Program-made: the position numbers and the translations under genes
Assembly: GCA_001643675.2 (NCBI GenBank)
Contig: LSRY02000063.1
Location: 124,001 to 188,000 of the forward strand
Origin: Monocercomonoides exilis
Lineage: Eukaryota; Preaxostyla; Oxymonadida; Polymastigidae
Direction: 5' to 3'
Length of the DNA stretch: 64,000 bases
Shown here: piece after piece, positions 44,442-55,219 of the stretch
How the letters are laid out: every line of letters starts with the position of its first letter
How positions within the stretch are numbered: position 1 is the stretch's first letter
The notes under the pieces: generated by a model
What the model saw: the letters and a program-made list of their open reading frames with translations, nothing else
Databases searched by the model: none
What the model was told of the DNA's origin: nothing

Positions 44442-47265
44442 CTACTTCTCAAATTTTCGTATCATATTCATCACCGAAGACCCGCCCTGTGCTGAAGATG
44501 CATCTGCTTCCTTTGCCTTGTTGTCCTCCTGCGCCCCAAGCTCTGTCTTCAGCGGCACTCCAAACGTCGGCCGCAGCTGTGGAACTTTCAGTGTGCTGTG
44601 CTGAGAATCACTGTGAGACGACGAATTGGATGCTGAATAACTCGGAGACGGGGCAGAAGAGGTGCTGGGCGAAGAGGATGAAGAGGATGAAGAAGAAGAA
44701 GAAGGATAGTGCTGATTCTGCCTCCACGAGCGTGTCTGTGTGCCTGCCCCACCACCCGAAGCAGCAGGAGAAGATGAATAGCCATACTGCGAGGGAGAAG
44801 GCGGGCGATACGATGTCGATGTCATCAGCCCTTTCTGTTGCGCATCGAATCGCCGCGCAATCGGAGACGGCGCCCGAACAGTCGACGGGGCAGACGCTGC
44901 CTCGTTGAACCTCGCCCGAATTGAGGCAATGGAAGAGGAAGAGGAAGAGGAAGAGGAAGAGGAAGAGGAAGATGCATTGGCTGGGGAGTTGGCTGGCTTG
45001 GACGAAGAATTAGAAGAAGAAGAAGAATAAGACGGTGTGACAGTTGTAGGTGTCTTATGAACTGCGCCTGCACCTGCGGCTGTGGCAGTGGCTGTCTTTG
45101 CTGCCTTCTTCTGCTCTTCGCTTTCCATCTGCTGCCGCCAGCTGCGCTGATACATCTCCAGCTCCTTTCTCTCCTGCTCCAGCTCTTCCGCCAGCTTCCT
45201 CTTCGCATCCAGCACTTTCTGCTCTTCTGCCTGCTCCTTCTCTCTCTTCTCTCGCTGAATCCGTTTCCTCTCTTTCTCCTCCTCTTCCCTCTTCCTCCTC
45301 TCCTCCTCTTCCTCCTTCTGCTGCTGCATCTGCTGCCTCCTCCTCTCCTCTGCCACTCTCTTCAGCTCTTCCTCTCTCGCCTTCGCCGCTGCATTCGACG
45401 CATCTTCTCCTTCCTCTGCTCCTTCCTCCTCCTTCCCAAGCCCTGTGAACCCAAGAATCGCCTTTGTCTCTCTTCGCATGTCTTCTTCTTCCCTCCGCTT
45501 CTTCTCCAGCGCTATCTTCTCTTCAATTGTGAGCTTCTTATCACTCTCTTGTTGCTTTGCTTCACTCACAGGCGATGATTCTGCTTTCGGTGTGGCATTC
45601 TGAGAACTCACTGGAGATGAAGAGGAAGAGGAAGATGAAGAAGGAGAAGATGATGATGATGAAGCAGGAGAAGAAGCGGGAGAAGAGGAAGAAGATAAAG
45701 ATTGGTTGCTTTCCTGTGACTGCTGTGAAGATGTTCCAAACACAGGCCGAAGCTGAGGGCGGCTGAAAGTGCCTGAAGGAGAAGAAACAGAAGAGGAAGG
45801 GGAATGATGGGCAATCGAAGGAGAAGAAGAAGAATGTGCATCTGGTGACTGAGAAGAAGAAGATGAAGTTGAAGTTGAAGAAGAAGTTGAAGGAGAAGAA
45901 GAGGAAGAGGAAGAAGAAGCAGAGGAAACAACATATTCACTCTTTGCTTTTTCTTCCTCTTTTTTTGCACATTCTGTCTGCAGAGGCGTGCCAAAGGTTG
46001 GGCGCAACTGAGGCAATTTGAGTGTTCCTGTGTTTGTGTTCTCATCTGCCTGTGGAGATGTGTTAATTGAAGAAGTACGGGAATGGGAAGAAGAGGAGGA
46101 AGAAGAGGAGGAGGAGGAAGAGGAAGGAGATGATGATGATGAAGATGAAGAGGCAGGAGAAGCAGAAGAGGTTGTAACCTTTGGCGCTGCAGTTGAAGAA
46201 GTAGTAGAAGTAGAAGTAGAAGAAGAAGAAGAAGGGGATAATGATGATGAGGAGGAGGAGGAGGAGGAGAATGATGATGGGCACGATGCTGCATTTGAAG
46301 CTGGAGCATCATCCTTTTTTATCGGCTCGTCCTCCATCAGCTCAGAGCCAGAATCAGAGTCGTCTTCCATCAAGTCAACCACAGCGGGCTTTGGGGGCGC
46401 GTCAACAACTCCCAAAAACTCGCTCAGTTTGAGCGTATGCGATGGGGTGCGGCTCACGAAACTTGCTCGAACTTTTATTGCTTTTGGATCAGAGGAATCG
46501 ATCAAAGTTTGAATTGTTGCCAACTCTGCCGAAAAGGATTGAGGAACCAATAAAATAGTTTGTTCCGATGGGAAACCAAAGTGCGATTCTAATACTTCAA
46601 TCACACATTCTTTGTCTTTTTCTGAATTTGCGTCCAAACTTCGAATATTTAAGGGCTTTGCAACCATTACAATCTCCTTCCATTTCCAATGATCTTCAAA
46701 ACAATATGAAGGAGAAGATGGTATCGTGTAGCCAAATTGTGAATCAAATTCGCTGTATGTTATTGTCAAATCATTTGTTTTTGGTATTTCTTTTCTTGCA
46801 AGCTCGACTTCCATCAAAGGTCCTTTTAAAGTTTCTAATTTTAAAAAATGTATATCAACAAAACAAGATACACAAAAACAAAACCATAGAAGACAAACTA
46901 TACGTTAGAATTTTTGCACGAAATCGAAGTTCGTTGCCAATCACAATCTTATCTGAGCTTTTCTTGATTCTGCTAGCGAACAAATGCAAAATTAAATCAG
47001 CTTCGTTTTCTATAGTTTTCTTGGGATCCATAACCAATTCAACCGTTCCTTCGTTTATGCGCTTTACAAGTCCACTCCATTTCACAATTCGATTAGCGTA
47101 TTGTGCTTCAAATTTTGCTGTTCGTTGAGCATCAATTTTATGAGAGCATTCCTTCATGTAATTACCCCAATTTAAATCACTTTTCTTTTCCATTTCTCCA
47201 GCAGCAACACTTTTTGTTGCTATATTTTTTGATCCAGTAAATAATAAATAATATTTCTCGTTCAT
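44442..47265 (-). CDS. OB-fold-like N terminus plus coiled-coil and Ser-rich protein
   Basis: Exon 1 (47265-46899) and exon 2 (46834-44442) are joined in phase 1 across a 64-nt intron with a GTTTGT donor, giving about 919 residues. The N-terminal 140 residues have a Trp-centred pattern (LNWGNYMKECS, Y..RIVKWSGLVKRI, VELVMDP, ADLILHLFASRI, GNELRFRAKIL) like the OB-fold of wolframin-type proteins. That assignment is a pattern judgement. The rest is Ser-rich linker, a charged coiled coil (EEKIALEKKRREEEDMRRE onward), and three copies of a motif: LPQLRPTFGTPLQTE, RPQLRPVFGTSSQQS and VPQLRPTFGVPLKTE. Short SIASIRARFNEA and VMNMIRKFEK segments lie near the C terminus. No transmembrane helix. It may be a cytoskeletal or trafficking adaptor; function unknown. 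It diverges from the TMEM50 gene. Confidence 0.8.
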
Positions 47266-47406
47266 TTAGTGCATTCTGGAGATATCTTTTTTCAAAAAAT
47301 AAAACAATCTCAATAATATTCGAAGAAGTGAAAAGTTCAATAAATATGAAAAAATTAAAGTAATGGTTATTATTTTTTGTGTTTTGTTTCAATTGAGTAA
47401 AAATAA
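47266..47406. promoter_or_regulatory. 141-bp divergent intergenic region
   Basis: It separates the start codons of the OB-fold gene (minus) and the TMEM50/VPS68 gene (plus). It must contain both 5' UTRs and both promoters. No conserved element was identified; AT-rich throughout. Confidence 0.5.
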
Positions 47407-48138
47407 ATGTTTTCTGGTTCCAAAGATAAGAAATTTGCTCTTTTTGGAACTGCAGTTGCATCGTTATTTGCAGCAATTGCTTTTTGGGTTTTTATTGATG
47501 GTTTGGAAATTGTTGTGTATTTAATGTTTTTAATTTTGCTTTCGGATTTTTGCAATAATATCAATACAGCTGTTGCTACTTCACCTAGAGATCCTGTGAA
47601 AGCTTATACTTATGTGTGTATTTTTTATTGGGATTATTTTATTTTAAAGTATTGTTATATAATTATATAAGGTATGCATTCTTGTGACCGTTGGTTTTGA
47701 AGTCCTGTTTGTATTATGATTTATTTTTTTCAAAAAAAATAATTTCATTTTTATTAAAAATTTACAACACTTTAGTTTGAATCTGTTGAACTGGGTATGT
47801 TGTAGTGTTTATAGTTTACACTTGAATTATGACTTTTCAGGAAACTGTCAGTGGACGTGATGAAGATGCAAAAATGTGGCAGGTGCGCATTGGCAGATTA
47901 TTGTTTTTCATATGCGTAGTTATGATGGTTGGGTTTGGAATATCGCAATATTTTTTATTCTTTAATTAATATATTTTTTAGAGGAAATCTTGGAGCATTC
48001 TTCATCATGTATTTCGGATATATTCAAACAAACTCTGTTGAATTTCATGCAGGCGTTGAAATATTTGTTTCTAGCCTTCTATTTTTATTTGGATTTGTCA
48101 TTCTTCGATTTTGCAGACAACGCTACAGATATGATTGA
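47407..48138 (+). CDS. VPS68: TMEM50/UPF0220 family membrane protein (VPS68 homologue)
   Basis: Three exons: 47407-47613, 47841-47932, 47982-48138. The introns are 227 and 49 nt and all junctions are phase-consistent, giving 151 residues, close to the usual 150-160 of the family. It has four hydrophobic segments: LFGTAVASLFAAIAFWVFID with the family's conserved FWxFID-like end, VVYLMFLILLSD, a third at RIGRLLFFICVVMMVGG, and a fourth at IFVSSLLFLFGFVILRF. The GAFFIMYFGYI stretch corresponds to the glycine-rich segment before the last helix. In yeast Vps68 forms a complex with Vps55 in late endosomes and supports sorting to the vacuole; a Vps55 homologue lies at 58.4-58.9 kb in this window. 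The internal DPVKAYTY / ETVSGRDEDAKMW loop is lineage-specific. Confidence 0.8.
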
Positions 48139-48392
48139 AATATCTAAAGACTTTAGAAAATTTTATCAATCAATGATAAAAATCTGAAGGATTGTTTAAG
48201 CTTGAGAATTTTATTTAAAATTATGTTTATAGTAGTGTTTCATTTTATAATTCATTTCAAAAATTAATATTTAAGTTTTTAAGTTTGTGGCATTGAATAT
48301 TTTTATTCAAAATTTTTTCTAATTTGTGTATTTGTTTAACATAGAAAAATATTATAAGAATATATTTGAAAGTAATAATTTCGTTTTCCTAA

Positions 48393-48474
48393 GCAAGAAT
48401 GGCCGAGCGGTCCAAGGCGCTAGTTTCAGGTACTAGTCATTTCGATGGCGTGGGTTCGAATCCCACTTCTTGCA
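48393..48474 (+). tRNA. tRNA-Leu (anticodon CAG)
   Basis: A class II cloverleaf of 82 nt. The acceptor stem GCAAGAA pairs with TTCTTGC, with discriminator A. The D-arm TGGCCGAGCGGTCCAAGGC is typical of leucine tRNA. The anticodon stem CTAGT/ACTAG encloses loop TTCAGGT with anticodon CAG (48427-48429). A long variable arm follows, then the T-arm GTGGGTTCGAATCCCAC. No intron; CCA is not encoded. It would read CTG codons. It lies 254 bp after the TMEM50 gene and 106 bp before DPY30. Confidence 0.95.
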
Positions 48475-48580
48475 GATATTTTTTGGTTGAAAAACATTTT
48501 TGATCGTTATGTGTGTAATTAAAAAATTAATCATAGATCTTACCCTAAAGAAAGAAATCTTATTTATAAACCGTTGTTAA

Positions 48581-49012
48581 ATGGGTTTGTATTTTACAAT
48601 TAACGTGGTTTAAAATTATTAAAATTGAATTTCATTTATTATTAGATTTACCACCTGCGTACAAAGATAAAGAAGAGGTTTTAAAAAGGTTATTGATTTC
48701 AATTTTATTATTATTTTGAAATTTTTAGGGAAAAGCCGCAGAAGAAGCAGCTTTATCATTTCAGAACAATATGGATGTTCAAGCACTTCCCATTCGTGCG
48801 TATTTAGATCAAACTGTTGTTCCTCTTCTGCTTCAAGGAATAACTGCTTTGGTTGCTGAAAGGTTAGTTTAATTAAGTTGTTACTTGAATAATTGTAAAA
48901 CGTATCATGATTTTTATAAATTGACAGGCCAGCAAACCCTGTTGAATATTTAGCAGCATATCTTTTGAAACATAATCCTCAAAGGTCGGATCAACCTCAA
49001 CCTCCAACTTAA
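48581..49012 (+). CDS. DPY30: DPY30 homologue (COMPASS/MLL complex subunit)
   Basis: Four exons: 48581-48584 (ATGG only), 48646-48677, 48729-48862, 48928-49012, giving 84 residues with all phases consistent. The C-terminal half is the canonical Dpy-30 dimerisation motif: [19 protein letters not shown], then ALVAER across the last intron to [18 protein letters not shown]. In other eukaryotes DPY30 dimers bind the ASH2L subunit of Set1/MLL histone H3K4 methyltransferases and other partners with the matching amphipathic helix. The first exon contributes only the start Met and one base of the second codon (Met-Asp-Leu-Pro-Pro). It is inferred from an ATGG followed by the same GTTTGT donor used elsewhere here. 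Confidence 0.85.
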
Positions 49013-49485
49013 AAGCATTTTTACAATCATTTCATTTTTTCTTTGATATGAAATTATATAAATCTTTCATCAAACAAAATGTGTATTATGATACTTTATG
49101 GAAAGTAGTGCAGGACTAAATTAATTTATTTCAGATTTTAATAAACTTCTTTTCATGAATAATTAGATTTTTCTTTTTCTTCGATTTTAAAAACAAAGCG
49201 CTTATGAAAAAAACTATTTCTTATGTTAAATAATATTTTCAGTTGTTTCAAATTAGTTAAAATAAAAAAAAAAGATTCCCCTTAATATTTTCATTAATTC
49301 TGAAGTTTTTGTTTTCCTATTTGTCATTCACATACACAATATTAGAAAACTTATTTATTGATTTATTTCTTGTAACATTTTTTTATGTCCGATAAAGGTA
49401 GATATATCACTTGCTTTGTTTTGCGAATGAAGAATTGTTCTTGTTTAATAAATTGAACATATATTTTTTCTATCTGTTTATATTC
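49013..49485. other. Intergenic, AT-rich
   Basis: Between DPY30 and the large coiled-coil gene. The frame upstream of ATG 49486 stays open for 25 codons of Phe/Leu/Asn-rich sequence, which I take as 5' UTR. Confidence 0.5.
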
Positions 49486-52400
49486 ATGATGCATAAAACA
49501 GAAACACCTTTAAAAGCAAATGTACAATCATCAACTTCAACTACGGCAATTTCTGAACCCAGAAGACGGCGTCCTCCTCGTTTTGTTCCTGGAGGAGAAA
49601 GATTTGCTTCACCAAAGCAACTTCCTCCTGATAAACCTATTCCATTGTATACCTTGAAAAGAGTACCAATTAAAGTGCCAAACGCATCTAAGGCAAATGA
49701 ATCCTCAAAAGTTCAGAAAAGTGTATCTGTAACTTCTTCGGTTGCGTCAAATCCAAAATTTTCTTCTAAGCTGCCGGATCAATCTACAGCAAGCAATGTT
49801 AATAATGGATTAGCAACAAACTTTGAAGCACTCCCAATTACAGCAAATATACAGCCAGTGGTGAGACTTTCAAATAGTTTCAGTAATTCTTCAATTTCTG
49901 GAGGCTGTTCAAGCATAGCTAGCGCTGAGCATTCTATCAATGAAAAAGAAGAGGAAAATTTTTCATTTAACAAAGATTCTGAAAATTCATCGAAAGCAAT
50001 TGGGCATATTTGCTCAACAACCACTTCTACACACGAAATCGTAGAATCAAAGTCAAAAAATGTAGCTATCTGTGAAGAAAAGCCTGGAGAATACAACGAG
50101 CATGTTTCATCCATTCGCGCATCCACTTCTTCAAAGACTTCGTTTGATGATTCAGTTATTTCATCCAATTTATCTGAAATGCCTGTTCCAGCTCGAAATT
50201 CAGCAGAGCTTACAAATCCTGGAACGAATGCAAGAGCAGAGAAGAACACGACAAATGCATCCATTTCTTCAACTTCTGCAACTGCTGCTCGTTCTCTAAG
50301 TGAAGAAACCGATCAGTCAGCGAAATATCCAATGAGTTCTGAAAAGGAAGAGTTCATAAAAAATACAATAGCTGCACAAAGCACAGCCGAACAAATAACA
50401 AAAGACAATTCTCAAAGACTCTCTTTTTCTTCTTCTTCTTCTTCTTCTCATTCTTTTTCTGAAATTAAGTCTCCAACCAACTCAGCGAAGCAACTTCTTG
50501 TTCGAAATGCAAACGATGTTAAATCTCCATCACAACATTCAACAACCACATCAACCACAAAATCACCTCATATTTCTTCCTCCTCTTCTTCCTCCTCTTC
50601 TATTTCACCACTTCATTCAACAACAACAACAACATGTTCTTCTTCTTCTTTTTCTTCTTCCACTACAGCATTATCATCATCCTCCTCCTCCTCCTCTCCT
50701 TCTCCCCTTCCTCCTCCTCTCACCCTCACCCTCAACCCCGTCATCTCCTCCAGCCGCACCGTCCTCTCCCTCCTCTCCTCTGCCCAGCAGTCTCTCCACT
50801 CAAAACGTGCTGAGCTGTCTGCAAAAGAGCGAGCGCTGTATGCAAAGATAGCCACACAGGGCGATGCAGCGCTGTCAGATGGGCGGATGAGGGTGCTTCA
50901 GTTAGAGCAGCAGCAGAAAGAGGCAGCGAATGTGGAAGATTTCGAGCGTGCGGAGCAGCTGAGCACAGAAATAGCAGCCGTAAGGGAGAAAGAAGAGGCG
51001 CTGCGGGAGGAAAAAGGGAGTTTGGCGCATCAGCTGCAGAATGTGTTTCTTCTGCATGCGACGCTGTGCGCAGAAGAGCAGGAGGAAAGAGACAACGCAC
51101 AGGTGGCATTGGAAGAGGTGAGCAGCGAGAGGGAGAAGGGAATCAGCAGCCGGGTGAAAGAGGTGCTGGCGCAGTGTGCAGCGGAGGAAGGGCATTGGCA
51201 AAGGGAACATGCAACTGCGGCGAGGAAGCAGGCGGAGGCAGCGGTGAAGCTGGCAGAAGTAGACGAAGAGGTGGCAGAGGTGAGGAAGGTGATCGATGCA
51301 GACGCAGGCCATGTGGAAGAGGAGAAGGCAGTGCTGGTGGAGCAGAAGAAAGGGATACAAGGAGAGATCGAGGCGCATCTGAGGGCGATTCAGCAGCTGA
51401 AGGGGAGGCTGCAGTGCGTTGAAGAGGCAGAAGAGCAGATTGACAGGAGGTTGGCGGCGTCTGAGGCGAAGCATGCATTCGAGCTGGAGGCAGCGAAAAA
51501 GACGCAGAAAGAGGCGCAGCAGCAGATGCGGCTGTGCACCACGATGCTCCGGAGGGCAGACAGCGGGATGGCACATTTGAACGCGGAAAGAGGAGAAGCA
51601 CGGGCAAAGGGGGTGTTTGAAAGAGGGGTGTTGAATGTGCTCGAAGTGGAGGCGTATGTGGCAGCAGCAGAGAGGGCGAGGGTGGCGGCAGAGGAAAGAG
51701 AAACACAGCATCTCTTCCGCATGTGGATGGAGGCAGCAGCCGAGGAGGAGAGGGAAGAGGACGTGCTGGCAGAGAGAGGGGAAGGGGTTAAGAGGAGGCA
51801 GAGGGAGAGGGAAGAGCTGGTGGTGGAGCAAGTGGCGTGCAGAGCGCAGGCGGAGCAGCTGCAGCACACGGCGAGGGAGATGGAAGAGGTTCATCTGGTT
51901 CGGCTGGAGGCAGAGAAGAAGGTGGCTGTGAGTGCACACAACTTCAGAGGGGCGAAGGCTGTGAGCGAGTCGATGCGGAAGATGCAGGAGGAGAAGGAGG
52001 AGAAGGAGCAGCAGGCGGAGCTGCTGAGAGAGAGGGGGAGGCAGCTGGATGAAGAGATTGTGGCGCTTTCTGTGGAGATAGAGAGGATGGGGAAAGAACT
52101 GAAAGGGCCGCAGAGGGAGAGGGTGAAGGCGACGGTGAGAAAGACAGAGGCGCAGGCGGGGCTGTTGAGGAGGAGGAGGAGGAATGCGAGGAAGAGGCAG
52201 AGGAGAGGAGAAGGGCACTTGAGGCTGCTGAAGGAGGCAGGGAGAGTGCTGGGGGAGCTGCAGAGGGAGAAGAGGAGGAGGGAAGTGGAGAGGAAGAGGG
52301 AGGAGGAGAGGTTGGAGGGGAAGAAGAAGGGGGGAGAGAGAGAAAGAGAAGGAGAAGGAGAAAAAGAAAGAGAAGGAGAAAGAGGAGGAGGAGAAGAAGA

Positions 52401-53772
52401 GAAGGAAATGAACAAAGCAGCTGATTTGTCAGTTGGATACAGCGAGGATGATGTGTTTGTGATGTCAGAGGAGTTTGAAGGGTATGTGAAGAAGGTGGAA
52501 GAGAACGTGGAGTATTTCAGAGAAGAAAGAGAAGAAATAACAAGAAGGCTGAAGATGATTGAGGAGATCTATGTGCAGGAGAAGAGGCAGCTGAGGGCGC
52601 TGTGTGAAGGAGAAGAAGGAGAAGAAGGAGAAGGAAATGGAGAAGGAAGAGGAAGAGAAAGAGGAGAGGGAGAAAAGGAAGAGGAAGAAGAAGATGATGA
52701 TAAGGAAGAAGAAGAAGAAGGGAATGGAAAGAAGAAAGGAAATGAAGAAGTTGATAATTCAATATCTTCCTCCTCCTCTTCTTCTTCTTCATTAGCAGAT
52801 GACAATGTGATTGAAGAGCTGTTCTGTGTGGAAGAGACAGAAGATTCCTCTTCAGACGAGTCAGACGAATGGAAAGAGGACAATTCTTGTTTATTCTCTT
52901 CTCCTCTAAATGTTATGCATCATTCTTCTTCTTCCTCTTCCTCTCTTTCTTCCTTTTCCTCTTCTTCTTCTTCTTCTTCTTCTTCTTCTTCTTCTTCTTC
53001 TTCTTCTTCTTCTTCTTCTTCTTCTTCTTCTTCTTCTTCTTCTTCTTCTTCTTCTTCTTCTTTTCCTTCCTCTTCTTCTTCTCCTTCTCCTTCTTCTCCT
53101 CATCCACCTTCTTCCCATTCTCCCTCTCCTCTCCCATCTCTTTCTCCTCCTCTCCCAACAACCCCTTCTTCTCCTTCTTGTTGTTCTGTCTCTTCTCAAC
53201 ACACCACTTCTTCGATTGGCTCTTCTTCTTCTTCTTCCTCCTCTTCTTCCTCTTCCTCTTCCTCTTCTTCTCCTTCTTCTCCTTCCCCCTCTTTCCCTTC
53301 CTTTCCCTCTTCTTCTCTTCCTTCTCTCGCTGAAGACGATCCTTCTCTTCCAATTCCCTTCAAAAGACTCCGTTTTCACTTCTTTTCTGACCTTCACTCA
53401 TTTTTTGACTCAAAAGAGAACAAAACACACAAAAGAAAGAAATCTGCTATTCTTTCTTCTTCTTCTTCTCCTTCATTCTCTTTACGTCCTTCTTCTCCTT
53501 CTTCTTCTACCACTTCAAATAATTTCACGTCTTCTTCTTCTTCTTCTTCTTCTTCTTCTTCCCATGCTGCTGGTTGCTTTGCCGGCATAACTTTAACTTC
53601 TTCTTCTTCTTCTCTTTCTCATTCTTCTTCTTCTTCTTCTTCTTCTTCCCCTCTTTCTTCTTCTCATTCATCATCATCTTCTTCTTCTTCTTCTTCTCTT
53701 CTTTCCTCCTCCTCTTTGCCTTCTCCTCAGCACAACACCCTCAGCTCTTCTGTTTCTGATCTGCCTGTTTGA
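49486..53772 (+). CDS. Large coiled-coil protein with UVR-like motifs and poly-Ser tail
   Basis: Single exon, 1,428 residues from ATG 49486. The N terminus has a basic Pro/Arg segment (RRRRPPRFVPGGERFASPK, PIPLYTLKRVPIKVP), then about 400 Ser/Thr/Asn-rich residues. Residues about 440-930 form a long alpha-helical coiled coil of unusually high GC for the window. Inside it two short segments resemble UVR motifs: ANVEDFERAEQLSTEIAAV and SAHNFRGAKAVSESMRKM. An Arg/Glu/Gly-rich region follows, then an acidic patch, then more than 300 residues dominated by Ser encoded by TCT/TTC microsatellites. The insert FKRLRFHFFSDLHSFFDSKE interrupts the Ser run. No enzymatic domain. It is probably a cytoskeleton-associated or scaffold protein. 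Repeat length in the tail may vary between cells or be mis-assembled. Confidence 0.75.
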   Translation: MMHKTETPLKANVQSSTSTTAISEPRRRRPPRFVPGGERFASPKQLPPDKPIPLYTLKRVPIKVPNASKANESSKVQKSVSVTSSVASNPKFSSKLPDQSTASNVNNGLATNFEALPITANIQPVVRLSNSFSNSSISGGCSSIASAEHSINEKEEENFSFNKDSENSSKAIGHICSTTTSTHEIVESKSKNVAICEEKPGEYNEHVSSIRASTSSKTSFDDSVISSNLSEMPVPARNSAELTNPGTNARAEKNTTNASISSTSATAARSLSEETDQSAKYPMSSEKEEFIKNTIAAQSTAEQITKDNSQRLSFSSSSSSSHSFSEIKSPTNSAKQLLVRNANDVKSPSQHSTTTSTTKSPHISSSSSSSSSISPLHSTTTTTCSSSSFSSSTTALSSSSSSSSPSPLPPPLTLTLNPVISSSRTVLSLLSSAQQSLHSKRAELSAKERALYAKIATQGDAALSDGRMRVLQLEQQQKEAANVEDFERAEQLSTEIAAVREKEEALREEKGSLAHQLQNVFLLHATLCAEEQEERDNAQVALEEVSSEREKGISSRVKEVLAQCAAEEGHWQREHATAARKQAEAAVKLAEVDEEVAEVRKVIDADAGHVEEEKAVLVEQKKGIQGEIEAHLRAIQQLKGRLQCVEEAEEQIDRRLAASEAKHAFELEAAKKTQKEAQQQMRLCTTMLRRADSGMAHLNAERGEARAKGVFERGVLNVLEVEAYVAAAERARVAAEERETQHLFRMWMEAAAEEEREEDVLAERGEGVKRRQREREELVVEQVACRAQAEQLQHTAREMEEVHLVRLEAEKKVAVSAHNFRGAKAVSESMRKMQEEKEEKEQQAELLRERGRQLDEEIVALSVEIERMGKELKGPQRERVKATVRKTEAQAGLLRRRRRNARKRQRRGEGHLRLLKEAGRVLGELQREKRRREVERKREEERLEGKKKGGEREREGEGEKEREGERGGGEEEKEMNKAADLSVGYSEDDVFVMSEEFEGYVKKVEENVEYFREEREEITRRLKMIEEIYVQEKRQLRALCEGEEGEEGEGNGEGRGRERGEGEKEEEEEDDDKEEEEEGNGKKKGNEEVDNSISSSSSSSSSLADDNVIEELFCVEETEDSSSDESDEWKEDNSCLFSSPLNVMHHSSSSSSSLSSFSSSSSSSSSSSSSSSSSSSSSSSSSSSSSSSSSSSFPSSSSSPSPSSPHPPSSHSPSPLPSLSPPLPTTPSSPSCCSVSSQHTTSSIGSSSSSSSSSSSSSSSSSPSSPSPSFPSFPSSSLPSLAEDDPSLPIPFKRLRFHFFSDLHSFFDSKENKTHKRKKSAILSSSSSPSFSLRPSSPSSSTTSNNFTSSSSSSSSSSSHAAGCFAGITLTSSSSSLSHSSSSSSSSSPLSSSHSSSSSSSSSSLLSSSSLPSPQHNTLSSSVSDLPV
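52926..53060 (+). repeat. (TCT/TTC)n trinucleotide array inside a coding frame
   Basis: About 30 uninterrupted TCT codons, read in frame as poly-Ser, in the tail of the coiled-coil gene. The other frames read poly-Leu or poly-Phe and are shadows. Confidence 0.9.
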
Positions 53773-55219
53773 AAGCTTCTTTCTGGCTCTTCTGAAAGAA
53801 AAACGTAAAGTTTCTATCAGAGAAAACAGAGAAAACAGAGAAAATAGAGAAAACAGAAAGAAATTAAAAGAAATGAATGAAATGAGAAGAATTATTTTGG
53901 AAGCGTAGAGAATGGAATTAGAGAAGGAAATTGATGGAAATAATTCGAGAAAAGTTGATAATGATATGCTTCAATGAAACGTTAACATTATTTGATTATT
54001 TATTTGTTTGTTTTTATGAATTCTGTAATTGTTAGATATTCATTGTTGATTTATGTTTTTGTTGGCAAAACCATAACACTTATTAATCAAGTTTGAGTTT
54101 TTGTTAAGAAATACTGAGAGAAAGGAATCTGTCGTTCACATCGTTTATTTATGCGTGTTATTTCCTCTTGTAAAATGCTATCATTTCACTGAAAAAAACA
54201 TTTTGTTATTTGCTTTCAAAAAATAAAAGTAGAATCATCAAATCAATTATTAATTTCAAAAAAATTTTTTTTGACTTTTTCTATTAAAGGCGAACAACAA
54301 AAACAAACCTCTTGTTGTTTAATATTTTCAGTTGAGAATTAATATCGAAGGACTGTTTATTATTTTTCGAATAACTTTCGATCAATACCTTTCTTTATGC
54401 TATTTTGAACGAATATAAATCCAAAGAATGAAAAACGAAAAATTACTTATTTCTACATCCACTTGTTAATAGAGTCCGTTTTTCAAATATTAACATCATG
54501 CGTTTCTAAAAGGGAACGGTGCTGGATGGTTGAAAAACTGCTCAACAAGTGATAAATTAAAAAATCCGTGATTGATCGTCAAGCTCTTCAAAATAAATGA
54601 AGAGAGTGATAAGAATTACGGAGACAAAAAAGAATAAATAGAATATAAGTGTTTTGTCAGAAATGTGAGTTGATATTTCATTTAAAGAACAAAAATTAGA
54701 AAAAATTAAAAAAAATTATAAATGTTGGTTATAGAAAATCACTATTAAAACTCTATTAATAAAAAAAAATATATTTTAAAGAAGTCTGACTGAATTAAAA
54801 GAATAAAAGAAAACCATATGTCAAACGAGGATTTCTAACTGACAAATATTCTAAACAGAAAGTTCCTGTTCTCGAGATAAGTTGATGTTATACAATGACA
54901 GTGAAATAGAGGCCTCGAAATACATTTAAATTTCATCTAAAGAGAGCAACAACAAAAAAATAATTAGATTATAACATGTAGAAAATCAAAAAAAAAATTA
55001 AAAGCAAACCAAAACGAAACATGATATGAAGTTGAAAAAATAATAGCTCGAAAAGCAATAAGAACAGCACAATAACAGAAAAAATCAAAACGTTTTAAAG
55101 AAAAAAATATAATATAAAAAATGAAGGAAGAACAACAAAGAAGAGACGTTGAGGGATGAAAAGTGGGGAGAATGAAGAAAAGATGTTTGAATTAGTGATT
55201 TATCTCATTTTACTCGCAT
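53773..55219. other. Intergenic AT-rich region between convergent genes
   Basis: About 1.4 kb with a short GAGAAAACA repeat near 53820-53860 and no open frame of interest. It lies between the 3' ends of the coiled-coil gene and ATG4. Confidence 0.6.

Noticed and set aside
50902-52218. 438-codon minus-strand frame opposite the coiled-coil gene
   Set aside because: Leu/His/Arg/Pro-rich antisense of a GC-rich coiled coil; no motif, while the plus strand has heptads and UVR-like motifs.
52869-53590. Poly-Phe and poly-Leu frames overlapping the coiled-coil gene tail
   Set aside because: Shadows of the TCT repeat in the other two frames; the Ser frame is continuous with a long coding region.
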